The notes below the pieces were generated by a model. The model made no database searches. It was given only the letters and a program-made list of their open reading frames with translations, and had not been told where the DNA came from. Below are positions 27,440 through 36,190 of a DNA stretch of 58,998 nt, piece after piece (within the stretch, counting starts at the first letter, position 1; the number at the start of each line of letters is the position of its first letter). The stretch covers positions 1-58,998 of the forward strand of contig JAIXPH010000044.1 of assembly GCA_027486345.1 (NCBI GenBank), in the 5' to 3' direction. The translations under genes and the position numbers were made by a program. This DNA is from Paracoccaceae bacterium. Its GTDB lineage: Bacteria; Pseudomonadota; Alphaproteobacteria; Rhodobacterales; Rhodobacteraceae.

Positions 27440-28189
27440 TCAGGCCGCGCGCCTGCGCGACCACAGATGCCCGCCGATCCAGCCAAGGACCAGCCAGACC
27501 AGCAGACCGATGCCAAGCACGCGGGCGGCGAACGTTGCCCCCACCTCGGGCGGGGCGACGCCCAAATAGCCTTCGACTTGCGGCGCACCGATGACATGGG
27601 GCAGGGCCAGCGCTGCACCGGCAAGCGGATACATCCAGACCTTGCCGCCATAGGCCAGCAGGGCCAGCCCGCCACCGGTTGCAACGACCGTCAGCCACCA
27701 CCAGACCTGCCGTTCCCCCAGATCGGCCGCGACAGTTCCAGGAAGCTCGGGCGGCAGCCCCATTGCAGGCGCCAGTTGAAAGGCCAGATAGCCTGCCAGT
27801 CCCCACAAAAGCCCCGTGACGCCGTTGATCCGGCGGCCCGCCATCTCGGCCAAGGCAAAGCCCGCGATCAGGATCGCTGCGTATGAGACATAGATCAGCA
27901 CGGTGAACAGGACGGTCAGCCCGTTCCGCTGCAGATCCGACGCTGCGCCATGATCGTGTGAATGACCATGCTCCGTCTCTGCCCCGTCATGCCCCTGGTC
28001 GTCGCTATGATCATGCGCGTGACCGTCGGTTGCTGCGGTGGATGCCGCCTCGAAATGGGCCAGCTCGCCCGACTCATACTGCTCGCCCAGCAGGATCACC
28101 TGCTGCACGAACGCGAAATGCAGCAGGGCCGCAAAAAGCCCCGCTGCCGCACCGGCGAACAGCGCGCCGGTCAACATGCGTTGAAACAT
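27440..28189 (-). CDS. cbtA: CbtA, predicted cobalt transporter subunit
   Basis: CbtA is a membrane protein that occurs with CbtB under B12 riboswitches and is predicted to take up cobalt. The 249-residue protein has about five to six hydrophobic segments, the first at MLTGALFAGAAAGLFAALLH. The loop after it is very rich in His and Asp (about residues 48-85; for example HAHDHSDDQGH and EHGHSHDHG), a likely metal-binding region. The ATG at 28189 matches the family start (MFQRMLTGALF); 16 bp separate it from cbtB. Confidence 0.88.
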   Translation of the reverse strand: MFQRMLTGALFAGAAAGLFAALLHFAFVQQVILLGEQYESGELAHFEAASTAATDGHAHDHSDDQGHDGAETEHGHSHDHGAASDLQRNGLTVLFTVLIYVSYAAILIAGFALAEMAGRRINGVTGLLWGLAGYLAFQLAPAMGLPPELPGTVAADLGERQVWWWLTVVATGGGLALLAYGGKVWMYPLAGAALALPHVIGAPQVEGYLGVAPPEVGATFAARVLGIGLLVWLVLGWIGGHLWSRRRAA

Positions 28190-28205
28190 GGATGGGGCTA
28201 TGCGC

Positions 28206-28373
28206 TCAGTGGCAGGGGAAGCCGGTCGCGTGGCGCATGTCGTGCGCCGCATTGTGCAGCGTGGCCGATTGCGCGTGGCCTGCGACGAAGTTCAGCGCAA
28301 GGGCGATCACCACCATCGCAAGAAGCGAGGCAAGGCCCGTGGTCGCCTTGGCAGAGGTCAGGGTCGTATACAT
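28206..28373 (-). CDS. cbtB: CbtB, small cobalt transporter subunit
   Basis: The 55-residue protein has one transmembrane helix (LASLLAMVVIALALNFVAGH) and a histidine-rich C-terminus ending HDMRHATGFPCH, the hallmark of CbtB. ATG at 28373 has an AGGAGA ribosome binding site. It is the first gene after the cobalamin riboswitch at 28418-28611 and precedes cbtA by 16 bp, the usual pair for cobalt supply. Confidence 0.88.
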   Translation of the reverse strand: MYTTLTSAKATTGLASLLAMVVIALALNFVAGHAQSATLHNAAHDMRHATGFPCH

Positions 28374-28417
28374 GTCTTTTCTCCTGGCCGTCACACCCGA
28401 CGGCGTCCGTTACGTTG

Positions 28418-28611
28418 CGCAGGGCCGGTCTCCTGGCTTGCGGGTCGGTGCGGACTCTCACCTTCCCATCCAGTGCAGGACAGTGGCCGATTGAAAGCCC
28501 GCTCGCCGCTGACAGTCGCGGGGGCGGCTGGGGACGGGGGCGCCTATGCGGGTTCGCCCCTTCCCCATTCCCGTTTCAGTCCCGGTGCTTTGCACCTTAT
28601 GGGACACCTTG
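28418..28611 (-). promoter_or_regulatory. cobalamin riboswitch controlling cbtB-cbtA-cobF
   Basis: On the minus strand the leader contains the conserved blocks of the adenosylcobalamin aptamer: GGGAATGGGGAAGGGG, GCCGCCCCCGCGACTGTCAG, the B12-box core GGCCACTG, GGGAAGGTGAGAGTCCGC and the closing AAGCCAGGAGACCGGCC. It ends about 45 bases before the cbtB ATG, so B12 should switch off cobalt import and cobF. Confidence 0.92.
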
Positions 28612-28682
28612 CCCGCCCATGTGGACCGAAGGCCCCCGTCAGGTCAAGCTGGCAAGCGGCGCGGCAGGGGCGAATTGCGACC

Positions 28683-29000
28683 TCAGCCGGGGATTCGCGC
28701 GATGGCCTTGCCGCGCAGCGCCCCTAAGGGGCGGGCATCGGCCAGAACACCGTCGGGCGCGGCATCATAGAGGCGGGCAAAGGTGACCAGGTCGGGCAGG
28801 TCGTCCGCCGTCACGTCGCCGAACAGATAGGCCGTCTTGCCGGTCGCGCGAAAGGCAAGGGTGGATGCCCGCGTGCAGCCCGACATGCAGTCGGTCCCCC
28901 CGACCTCTGCCGCGATCCCCGCTGCGGCCAGTGCGCCCGTCAGGCGGACGGCGAAATCCGTCTGCCCCAGCTCGCAGGACGTGCAGAGCGTGACCTTCAC
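28683..29000 (-). CDS. DUF1636 family, predicted thioredoxin-fold metal-binding protein (copy 1)
   Basis: The 105-residue protein starts MKVTLCTSCELGQ and has C6xxC9 with C38xxxC42 (DCMSGC), the four-cysteine pattern of thioredoxin-like [2Fe-2S] ferredoxins; DUF1636 proteins are regularly found in B12 gene clusters. The role is unknown; an electron carrier for CobG or another cob enzyme, or a metal-handling protein, is possible. It overlaps cobA by 4 bp as the last gene of the long leftward cob operon. A divergent paralogue is the first gene of that operon (41609-41971). Confidence 0.82.
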   Translation of the reverse strand: MKVTLCTSCELGQTDFAVRLTGALAAAGIAAEVGGTDCMSGCTRASTLAFRATGKTAYLFGDVTADDLPDLVTFARLYDAAPDGVLADARPLGALRGKAIARIPG

Positions 29001-29722
29001 GCGTCATCCCCCGCCAGCGGGCCATAGAGGATCAGGCCCGGTTGCGCCCCCGGCCCTTCGGCCAGCGTGGTGGCCAGCGCCGCGATGGTACTACGCGTCA
29101 GTCGCTGGTCGGCATGGCCCACCGATTCGGCCAGCATCGCGGGCGTATCGGGGGGCAGGCCATGGGCGATCAGCTGCGCTACCAGCACCGGAAAGGTGCG
29201 CTTGCCCATGAAGACGACGGTCGTCGCCTCGGCATCGGCAAGCGCCGCCCAATTCAGCCCTTCGGGCAGGCCGCCCGTAACGTCAGCCCCCGTCACGAAC
29301 TGCACCCGCCGCGCGGTCAGGCGGCGCGTCAGGGGAATGCCCGCCGCCGCCGCCGCCGCGCAGGCCGATGGCACGCCGGGAACGATCTCGAAGGGCACGC
29401 CCGCCTCGCGCAGGGCGGTGATCTCTTCCTCGAGCCGACCGAAGATGCCGCTGTCGCCGGATTTCAGCCGCACCACGCGCTGCCCCGTCAGGGCATGGTC
29501 CACCAAGAGGCGGCTGACATGGTCCTGCTTGGGCGAGGGTTTGCCCGCCCGCTTGCCCACGGCCACCAATTCCGCGCCTGCCGAGACATGCGACAGGATC
29601 GGCCCCGCCGACAGATCGTCGAACAGCACCACCTCGGCCTCGGCCAGACGGCGGGCGGCTTTCAGCGTCAGAAGTTCGGGGTCGCCGGGACCCGAGGAGA
29701 CGAAAGAGACGAAGCCCGTCAT
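28997..29722 (-). CDS. cobA: CobA, uroporphyrinogen-III C-methyltransferase
   Basis: CobA makes precorrin-2, the entry step of corrin synthesis. The 241-residue protein has VSFVSSGPGDPELLTLKAAR, VVLFDDLSAGPIL, VVRLKSGDSGIFGRLEEEIT and FEIVPGVPSACAAAAAAGIP. It differs clearly from the SUMT at 25224 in the nas operon, so the two pathways have separate supply enzymes. It overlaps cobB and the DUF1636 gene by 4 bp each. Confidence 0.93.
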   Translation of the reverse strand: MTGFVSFVSSGPGDPELLTLKAARRLAEAEVVLFDDLSAGPILSHVSAGAELVAVGKRAGKPSPKQDHVSRLLVDHALTGQRVVRLKSGDSGIFGRLEEEITALREAGVPFEIVPGVPSACAAAAAAGIPLTRRLTARRVQFVTGADVTGGLPEGLNWAALADAEATTVVFMGKRTFPVLVAQLIAHGLPPDTPAMLAESVGHADQRLTRSTIAALATTLAEGPGAQPGLILYGPLAGDDA

Positions 29723-31053
29723 GGCAAGTGATCCTCGGCGGGGGCAATCAGGTGGAAGAAGGTGCCGCTGACCATGCCGCCCCCGGCGGTCAGGCGGAAG
29801 GATCCCGTCTCGGCCACCGCCTCGCCATTGGCATCGCGCACATCGGCAAGGGCGGCATTGGGCTGGGACAGGATCGTTGCGTAGTGGAATTCATGCCCGC
29901 GCAGGGCAGGGGCATGGGCCAGTGCGGGCAGGGCTTGGTGCGGGCGGGCAAGACGGTAGCCGAGATGCATCTTGCGCTTGGCAAAGCTCGTCTCCAGCCC
30001 CAGAAGCCCCGCCATCCTGTGCCGCGTGCCATCGGCGGCAACGAGCCCCGCACCCAGCGCCATGTAGCCCCCGCATTCGCCATGCACGGGCCGCGTCTCG
30101 GCAAACGCTGCCAATCCCGCGCGGAAGGTTTCCGCCGCCGCCAGCCGCCCCGCATGCAGTTCAGGGTATCCCCCCGGCAGCCAGCAGACCGTGGCCGAAG
30201 GATCGGGCGCTTCATCGGCCAGCGGAGAGAAGGGCAGAACCGTCGCCCCCCGCGCCCGCCAGTCGGCCAGAAGATGCGGATAGACGAAGGAAAACGCTGC
30301 ATCGCGGGCCAACGCGATCCGCTCGCCCGGTGCGGGGACGGGGGCGCAGGTGGCGGGCGGAACCGCCCCGCCTGCCAGCGCCAGAATGGCATCCAGATCG
30401 CAATGCGCCGCGACGAACCCTGCCGCCGCTGCAAGGATTTCGTTCAGACGCGGCAATTCCTCGGCCTGCACCAGCCCCAGATGCCGTTCCGGCACGGATA
30501 CCGAGGCATTGCGCGGCAGCGCGCCCAGAACGGGGATGCCTGCGCATTCGAAGCCCGACCGCAAGAGCGCCTCGTGACGGGGCGAGGCGACCTTGTTCAG
30601 GATCACCCCCGCCAGCCGCACATCCGGCCAGAAGCGCGACAGCCCCACCGCCACCGCCGCCGCCGTCTGCGCCTGACCGGAGGTGTCGATGACGGCGACC
30701 ACGGGCCAGCCCATCCGCGCGGCGATGTCGGCGCTGGCACCTGTGCCCGTCTCGCCCTTCTTCGCCACCCCGTCGAAGAGGCCCATCGCCCCTTCGGCCA
30801 CCACCAGATCGGCCCCGTCCGCCACCTGTGCCAGCGTGGCCAGACGCGCGGGTGCCATCGCCCAGCTGTCGAGGTTCACCGAAGCCCGCCCCGCCGCCGC
30901 CGCATGGAAGGCGGGGTCGATGTAATCCGGCCCGCATTTGAAGGGCTGAACCGAAAGCCCCCGCGCGCGGAAGGCCGCCATCAGCCCCAGCGTGACCGTG
31001 GTCTTTCCGCTGCCCGAGGAAGGGGCAGAGATGAGGATGCCCTTCGGGATCAT
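29719..31053 (-). CDS. cobB: CobB, (hydrogeno)byrinic acid a,c-diamide synthase
   Basis: CobB amidates the a and c carboxylates of hydrogenobyrinic acid with glutamine and ATP. The 444-residue protein has the N-terminal P-loop [31 protein letters not shown], and [11 protein letters not shown]-terminal class I-like glutaminase domain carries the cysteine in [14 protein letters not shown] near residue 327 and a terminal histidine in [10 protein letters not shown] 31053 overlaps the cobM stop by 4 bp; a longer upstream frame lies inside cobM. Confidence 0.93.
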   Translation of the reverse strand: MIPKGILISAPSSGSGKTTVTLGLMAAFRARGLSVQPFKCGPDYIDPAFHAAAAGRASVNLDSWAMAPARLATLAQVADGADLVVAEGAMGLFDGVAKKGETGTGASADIAARMGWPVVAVIDTSGQAQTAAAVAVGLSRFWPDVRLAGVILNKVASPRHEALLRSGFECAGIPVLGALPRNASVSVPERHLGLVQAEELPRLNEILAAAAGFVAAHCDLDAILALAGGAVPPATCAPVPAPGERIALARDAAFSFVYPHLLADWRARGATVLPFSPLADEAPDPSATVCWLPGGYPELHAGRLAAAETFRAGLAAFAETRPVHGECGGYMALGAGLVAADGTRHRMAGLLGLETSFAKRKMHLGYRLARPHQALPALAHAPALRGHEFHYATILSQPNAALADVRDANGEAVAETGSFRLTAGGGMVSGTFFHLIAPAEDHLP

Positions 31054-31823
31054 TCGGGAAAGCGCGGATGGGTGCCGACGGGGCGATAGCGGCGGTCGTA
31101 ATCGCCCGCGTAAAGGCGGCTTTCGTCGAACTCCTCGGCTCCGATGGCGCGGCCGACAAGGATCAGCGCCGTGCGCTCGCCCTCGCCGATGGCGGTTTCG
31201 ATGGTGCCAAGCGTGGCGCGGACGACCTTTTGATCCGGCCAGCTTGCGCGGAACACCACCGCCACGGGGCAATCCGCGCCGTAATGGGGCGAAAGGCGGG
31301 CCACCACATCGGCCAGCACATGGACCGACAGGTGGATGGCCAGCGTCGCCCCCGTGCGGGCGAAATTCTCCAGGCTCTCGCCTTCCGGCATGGCCGAGGC
31401 GCGGCCGGAGGTGCGGGTCAGCACGACCGACTGCGCCACGCCGGGTAGCGTCAGTTCCGCGCCCAGCAGCGCGGCGGCGGCAGCGAAGGACGGCACGCCG
31501 GGCGTCACGTCATAGGGGATGCCCATCGCCCGCAGACGGCGGAGTTGCTCGCCCATCGCCGACCAGACCGACAGGTCGCCGGAATGGAGCCGCGCCACAT
31601 CATGGCCCGCCTCATGCGCGGCGGCGATCTCGGCCATGATCTCGTCAAGGCTGAGCGGTGCCGTGTTCACGATCCGCGCACCGGGGGGGCAGTGGGACAG
31701 AAGCGCCTCGGGGACAAGGCTTCCGGCGTAAAGGCAGACGGGGCAGGCGGCGATCAGGTCGCGGCCACGGATGGTGATCAGGTCAGGCGCGCCCGGGCCC
31801 GCGCCGATGAAATGGACGGTCAT
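31050..31823 (-). CDS. cobM: CobM, precorrin-4 C11-methyltransferase
   Basis: CobM methylates C11 of precorrin-4. The 257-residue protein has [53 protein letters not shown] and [20 protein letters not shown], which distinguish CobM/CbiF from the other precorrin methyltransferases in the cluster. It overlaps cobE and cobB by 4 bp. Confidence 0.93.
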   Translation of the reverse strand: MTVHFIGAGPGAPDLITIRGRDLIAACPVCLYAGSLVPEALLSHCPPGARIVNTAPLSLDEIMAEIAAAHEAGHDVARLHSGDLSVWSAMGEQLRRLRAMGIPYDVTPGVPSFAAAAALLGAELTLPGVAQSVVLTRTSGRASAMPEGESLENFARTGATLAIHLSVHVLADVVARLSPHYGADCPVAVVFRASWPDQKVVRATLGTIETAIGEGERTALILVGRAIGAEEFDESRLYAGDYDRRYRPVGTHPRFPE

Positions 31824-32182
31824 TCGTTTCTTCCTTCAACCTCGGCCATGGCGCAGGTCGCCATGCCGTCGGGCGCGGTGATCCGCGCCACGGTGATCCT
31901 TGCGCCCGTTCCGGCCGCGACCAGCGCCGCGGCCTCGGCCACCGATCCGGTGCCGTGCATCGCTTCGATGCGGGAGGAGCGGGTGGGGGTGTCCACGCCC
32001 GCGACGCTGACGGGATGGAGCGGCAGACTGCGTTCCTCTGCCAGCGCGCGCAGGGCGGGGGCTTTTTCCGGCAGGGTCGCCAGCGCATCCGCGGCCCCTC
32101 CCTTCGCCTCGACCGCCGCCAGCACCCAGCGCAGCGAGTCAATCCCCGCGCCGTCGCGGAAGCCGATGCCCGCCACCCTCAT
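31820..32182 (-). CDS. cobE: CobE, cobalamin biosynthesis protein (CbiG C-terminal-like)
   Basis: The 120-residue protein resembles the C-terminal domain of Cbi[37 protein letters not shown] and EAAALVAAG...[11 protein letters not shown]. CobE is found in aerobic cob operons; its exact role is not settled. The ATG at 32182 overlaps the cobL stop by 4 bp, and its end overlaps cobM by 4 bp. Confidence 0.87.
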   Translation of the reverse strand: MRVAGIGFRDGAGIDSLRWVLAAVEAKGGAADALATLPEKAPALRALAEERSLPLHPVSVAGVDTPTRSSRIEAMHGTGSVAEAAALVAAGTGARITVARITAPDGMATCAMAEVEGRNE

Positions 32183-33357
32183 TTCACTGCCCTCCACTGC
32201 ACCACGGGCCGTGCGGCCTGCCAGTCGCGGAAGCGGCCAAGCGCGGTGGCCTCGGCAATGTCGATGCGGGTCAGCGTGCCGCCATGGCGGGCGTGGCAGT
32301 CGGCCAGTACGGTTTCGGTGTCGATGGTCACGCCATTCGCCACCACCCGCGCGCCATCGGGCAGAAGTGGCCAGAGCGCCTCATGCAGCGCCGCATCCCC
32401 GCCGCCGCCGACGAAGACGGCATCCGGCGCGGGCAGGTCCGACAGCATCGGCAGCGTCGCGCCGACCCGCACCTCCACCCGGTGCGCGATGCCGAAGGCT
32501 TCGGCATTGGCGCGGATATTGGCGGCGCGATCCTCTCGCGCCTCGATGCAGATGGCCCGCCCGCCCGACAGGCACCATTCGACCGAGATGGAGCCGGAGC
32601 CACCTCCGATATCCCAAAGCAGTTCCTGCGGGCGGGGGGAAAGCGCCGACAGCGTCAGCGCCCGCACGGGTCGCTTGGTGATCTGCCCGTCATGCCGGAA
32701 CAGGTCATCCGGCAGGCCGGACGCCCGCGACAGCCCCGCCCCGCGCGGCAGGTCCGCCCCGTCGATGGCCACGGCCACGGGGGCTGCGACATCCGGCCAG
32801 TCCGTGCCCGCCCGCACCCGTTCGCGTGGACCACCCATGCATTCGCAGACCATCAGCCGCGCGTCAGAAAAGCCGTTCGCCGCCAGCCAAGTTGCGAGCT
32901 CCCCGACCGCAGCCCCGTCGCGCAACGTACAGATGACCCGCACCCCCCGCGCCAGAACGGGGCGCAGGCGGGCATAGGGCGCGGCATGCAGGCCGAGGCA
33001 GAAGACATCCTCCATCCGCCAACCCAGACGCGCGGCGACCAGCGAGAAGGTCCCTGCCACCGGATAGGCCACCCATTCCGCAGGCGGCAGATGCGCCGCG
33101 ACCGACCCGCCCGCGCCGAACCAGAAGGGATCGCCCGACACCAGCATCGCCACCCGCCGCCCGCGCAAGGCCAGAAGCGGCGCAAGGTCGAAGGGCACCG
33201 GCCATTCCCGCCCCCGTGCGCCCGCGCCGACCAGTGCCAGATGGCGCGGCCCGCCGAACACCACCTCGGTCCCCGCCAGCGCGGCACGGCTTGAATCCGA
33301 CAGGCCCGCCGGTCCATCTTCGCCCAGACCGATGATCGACAGCCAGGGTTCAGACAT
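32179..33357 (-). CDS. cobL: CobL, precorrin-6Y C5,15-methyltransferase (decarboxylating)
   Basis: CobL methylates C5 and C15 and decarboxylates the C12 acetate. The 392-residue protein is the two-domain form: an N-terminal precorrin methyltransferase domain (SIIGLGEDGPAGLSDSSRAA, VAMLVSGDPFWFGAGGS) like CbiE and a C-terminal class I methyltransferase domain (LLWDIGGGSGSISVEWCLSG near residue 238, DAVFVGGGG) like CbiT. The ATG (33357-33355) shares two bases with the divergent cobK ATG; its AGGAGG site lies inside the cobK coding region. Confidence 0.93.
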   Translation of the reverse strand: MSEPWLSIIGLGEDGPAGLSDSSRAALAGTEVVFGGPRHLALVGAGARGREWPVPFDLAPLLALRGRRVAMLVSGDPFWFGAGGSVAAHLPPAEWVAYPVAGTFSLVAARLGWRMEDVFCLGLHAAPYARLRPVLARGVRVICTLRDGAAVGELATWLAANGFSDARLMVCECMGGPRERVRAGTDWPDVAAPVAVAIDGADLPRGAGLSRASGLPDDLFRHDGQITKRPVRALTLSALSPRPQELLWDIGGGSGSISVEWCLSGGRAICIEAREDRAANIRANAEAFGIAHRVEVRVGATLPMLSDLPAPDAVFVGGGGDAALHEALWPLLPDGARVVANGVTIDTETVLADCHARHGGTLTRIDIAEATALGRFRDWQAARPVVQWRAVK

Positions 33358-34108
33358 GACGCGCATCCTCCTCCTCGGCGGCACGACCGAGGCGAGCCGT
33401 CTGGCCCGCGCGCTGGCCGATGCGCGGATGGATGCGGTCTTTTCCTATGCAGGTCGCACGGATGCGCCCGTGGCCCAGTCCCTGCCCATGCGCGTGGGCG
33501 GCTTCGGCGGGGTAGAGGGGTTGGCGGAGTATCTGCGGCGCGAGGGGATCATCCATGTCGTCGATGCGACCCACCCCTTCGCAGCAAGGATGAGCGGGAA
33601 CGCCATCGCCGCCTGCGCGGAAACCGGAACGCCCCTGATCGCGCTGGAACGCGCCCCTTGGCAGGCGCAGGCGGGCGATGACTGGCGGCATGTGGCGGAT
33701 ATCGACGCGGCCGTCGCGGCGCTGCCCGACGATCCGGCCCGCGTCTTTCTGGCCATCGGCAAGCAGACACTCGCCCCCTTTGCCGCCAAAGCGCAGCACC
33801 ATTACCTGCTGCGCCTCGTCGATCCGCCCGAGGTGCCGCCGCCACTGCCGCAGGCGACGGTCGTGATCGACCGTGGCCCCTTCCATGCCGCAGCCGATAC
33901 CGCGCTTCTGCGCGACCATGCCATCACCCATGTCGTCGCCAAGAACGCGGGCGGCGCGGGGGCCGAGGCGAAGCTGATCGCCGCCCGCGCCCTGCGCCTG
34001 CCCGTGATCCTGATCGACCGCCCCGCGCTGCCGCCCCGCAGGGTGGTGGCATCGGTGGAGGAGGTGATGGCGTGGCTCGCTCATGCCGATACCGACCGCG
34101 GCGTATAG
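33356..34108 (+). CDS. cobK: CobK, precorrin-6A reductase, inverted within the cob operon
   Basis: CobK reduces precorrin-6A to 6B (dihydro) with NADPH. The 250-residue protein has ILLLGGTTEASRLARALADA, SYAGRT, VGGFGGVEGLAEYLRREGI, VVDATHPFAARMSGNA and VVAKNAGGAGAEAKLIAARA. It is the only rightward gene in the 13-kb leftward cob operon: its start codon overlaps that of cobL by two bases (palindromic CATG) and its end overlaps cobJ by 28 bp tail to tail. Any promoter must lie within the start of cobL. Confidence 0.92.
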   Translation: MTRILLLGGTTEASRLARALADARMDAVFSYAGRTDAPVAQSLPMRVGGFGGVEGLAEYLRREGIIHVVDATHPFAARMSGNAIAACAETGTPLIALERAPWQAQAGDDWRHVADIDAAVAALPDDPARVFLAIGKQTLAPFAAKAQHHYLLRLVDPPEVPPPLPQATVVIDRGPFHAAADTALLRDHAITHVVAKNAGGAGAEAKLIAARALRLPVILIDRPALPPRRVVASVEEVMAWLAHADTDRGV

Positions 34109-34821
34109 ACCCAGCGCCCCACGCGGCGGGTGGATTCGTTCCCGACGATCACGACGGTGCGCATATCGGCCATCTCGGGCGTCGCCTCGGCCAGCGGCAC
34201 GCAGGTGATCGCCTCGTCCGGCGTCGTCACGGCGCGGGCAAACAGGATCAGGCGGGCGGGTTCGCATTCCTCGCGCAAAATCTCCAGCACCCGTTCGAAC
34301 TGGTGGGGGCGGGATTTGGAGCGCGGGTTGTAGAAGGCCATCGCAAAGCCCCCCCGCGCGGCATGGCGCAGGCGGCGTTCCACCTCGGCAAAGGGTTTCA
34401 GGTTGTCGGACAGGTTGATGGCGCAGAAATCGTGCCCCAAGGGCGCTCCCGCCCGCGCCGCCGCCGCCAGCATCGCCGTGATGCCGGGCAGGATGCGGAT
34501 ATCGGCATCATGGCGGTCGGGGTTCGCCTCCAGCGCCTCGAAGAGTGCCGAGGCCATGGCGAAGACGCCGGGATCGCCCGAGGACACGATCACCACCCGC
34601 TGCCCCGCTTCCGCAAGGTCCAGCGCGAATTGCGCGCGGTCCAGCTCCACGCGGTTGTCCGACGGGTGCAGCGTCAGGCCATCCCGCGCCGCGACGCGGG
34701 CGACGTAGGGGATATAGCCCACCACATCCGTCGCCTCGGCCAGCGCCGCCCGCACTTCGGGCGTCACCAGCGCCTCGTCACCGGGGCCAAGGCCCGCGAC
34801 GGCGATCCATCCGGCACTCAT
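34081..34821 (-). CDS. cobJ: CobJ, precorrin-3B C17-methyltransferase
   Basis: CobJ methylates C17 and contracts the ring of precorrin-3B. The 246-residue protein has IAVAGLGPGDEALVTPEVRA, VVIVSSGDPGVFAMASALFE, IRILPGITAMLAAAARAGAP, HDFCAINLSDNLKPF and AMAFYNPRSKSRPHQ, all CobJ/CbiH marks. The ATG at 34821 overlaps the cobI stop by 4 bp; the last 28 bp overlap the end of the convergent cobK. Confidence 0.94.
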   Translation of the reverse strand: MSAGWIAVAGLGPGDEALVTPEVRAALAEATDVVGYIPYVARVAARDGLTLHPSDNRVELDRAQFALDLAEAGQRVVIVSSGDPGVFAMASALFEALEANPDRHDADIRILPGITAMLAAAARAGAPLGHDFCAINLSDNLKPFAEVERRLRHAARGGFAMAFYNPRSKSRPHQFERVLEILREECEPARLILFARAVTTPDEAITCVPLAEATPEMADMRTVVIVGNESTRRVGRWVYTPRSVSA

Positions 34822-35564
34822 TCCTCGCCCCCCGCCACCGGGCGGCGGCCGTGCCCATGCACCAGAACGATCGCGAAATAGGGGCAGTCGGCGGCGTCCA
34901 CATCCTGAAGCCGCACCAGCCGCTGGTTCGGCATCGTGCCGCGTTCCACCAGCCACGCATCGCCCAGCCGCCCCGCAGCCTCAAGCGCGCGTCGCACGCG
35001 GGGCAGGTTGCGGCCCGTCTTCATGATCGCCAGCGCGTCCGAGGCCTGCATGTGGTGCACCAGATCTTCTTCGGGCAGGGTGCCCATCAGGACGGTCAGC
35101 ACATCGTCGCCCCATGTGATCGGCTGGCCGGAGGCGTTCCAGCAGCCCACCATGCCGGGAATGCCGGGGATCACATCGACGGGGACGACATTCTTCAGCC
35201 GCACGTAAAGGTGCATGAAAGAGCCGTAGAAGAAGGGATCGCCCTCGCACAGCACGACCACATCCTGACCCGCCCGCGCCATACCTTCCAGCCGCGCGGC
35301 CCAGTCGTCGTAGAAGGCGGACAGCAGGTCGTTGTATTCCGCGCTGTCGAAGGGAAGCTCGGTCGTGACCGGATATTCCATCGGCAGTTCGACGGCATCG
35401 GGCAGAAGCATCCCGTCCACGATCCGCCGCGCCTGTCCCTGACGGCCCGGCTTCCGGAAATAGGCGACATGCTTCGCCGCGCGGATCGCGCGGTCGGAAC
35501 GGACCGAGATCAGGTCGGGATCGCCCGGGCCAAGCCCTGCGCAGATGATGCGGCCCGTCGTCAT
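34818..35564 (-). CDS. cobI: CobI, precorrin-2 C20-methyltransferase
   Basis: CobI makes precorrin-3A by methylating C20. The 248-residue protein has IICAGLGPGDPDLISVRSDR, VVVLCEGDPFFYGSFMHLYV near residue 102, VDVIPGIPGMVGCW and a CobI-type C-terminus. It overlaps cobH and cobJ by 4 bp each, so translation is coupled along the operon. Confidence 0.94.
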   Translation of the reverse strand: MTTGRIICAGLGPGDPDLISVRSDRAIRAAKHVAYFRKPGRQGQARRIVDGMLLPDAVELPMEYPVTTELPFDSAEYNDLLSAFYDDWAARLEGMARAGQDVVVLCEGDPFFYGSFMHLYVRLKNVVPVDVIPGIPGMVGCWNASGQPITWGDDVLTVLMGTLPEEDLVHHMQASDALAIMKTGRNLPRVRRALEAAGRLGDAWLVERGTMPNQRLVRLQDVDAADCPYFAIVLVHGHGRRPVAGGEE

Positions 35565-36190
35565 TCCTTACGGCTCGCCGATGCGTTGACGGCGGCGACG
35601 GTGATGGCCGAGCCGCCCAGACGCCCTTCGACGATCACCGAAGGCGCGGGCGGAGCGGCCATCAGCGCGTCCTTCGATTCCGCCGCCCCGATGAAGCCCA
35701 CGGGGCAGCCGATGATCGCGGCGGGGCGGGGGCAGTCGGGGTGTTCCAGCATGTTCAGCAGATGGAACAGCGCGGTCGGCGCATTGCCTATGGCGACCAC
35801 CGCGCCCGCAAGGTGCGGACGCCACAGCTCCACCGCCGCGGCGGAACGGGTGTTGCCGATCTTGGCGGCCAGTGCGGGGACAGACGGATCGTGCAGCGTG
35901 CAGATCACCTCGTTCTTCGCGGGCAGGCGGGGACGGGTGATGCCTTCGCTGACCATCCGCGCGTCGCACAGGATCGGCGCGCCACCCTCTAGCGCCGCGC
36001 GGGCGGCGATGGCCATGCCGGGGGTGAAGCGGACGTGGTGTTCCAGCCCGACCATTCCGGCGGCGTGGATCATGCGGACGACGACGATCTCTTCCTCTGG
36101 CGTAAAGCGGGCAAGGTCGGCCTCGGCCCGGATCGTGGCGAAGGACTGGACGTAGATCTTGGCGCCGTCGGTTTCGTAGGTATGCGGCAT
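35561..36190 (-). CDS. cobH: CobH, precorrin-8X methylmutase
   Basis: CobH shifts the C11 methyl group to C12 to give hydrogenobyrinic acid. The 209-residue protein has SFATIRAEADLARFTPEEEI, the active-site histidine in VVVRMIHAAGMVGLEHHVRF, ILCDARMVSEGI, IGNAPTALFHLL and IIGCPVGFIGAAESKDAL. The start overlaps the cobG stop by 1 bp. Confidence 0.95.
   Translation of the reverse strand: MPHTYETDGAKIYVQSFATIRAEADLARFTPEEEIVVVRMIHAAGMVGLEHHVRFTPGMAIAARAALEGGAPILCDARMVSEGITRPRLPAKNEVICTLHDPSVPALAAKIGNTRSAAAVELWRPHLAGAVVAIGNAPTALFHLLNMLEHPDCPRPAAIIGCPVGFIGAAESKDALMAAPPAPSVIVEGRLGGSAITVAAVNASASRKE

Noticed and set aside
28190-28252. Longer N-terminus for CbtA (start at 28252)
   Set aside because: The extension overlaps cbtB and lacks homology; MFQRMLTGALF at 28189 is the usual family start.
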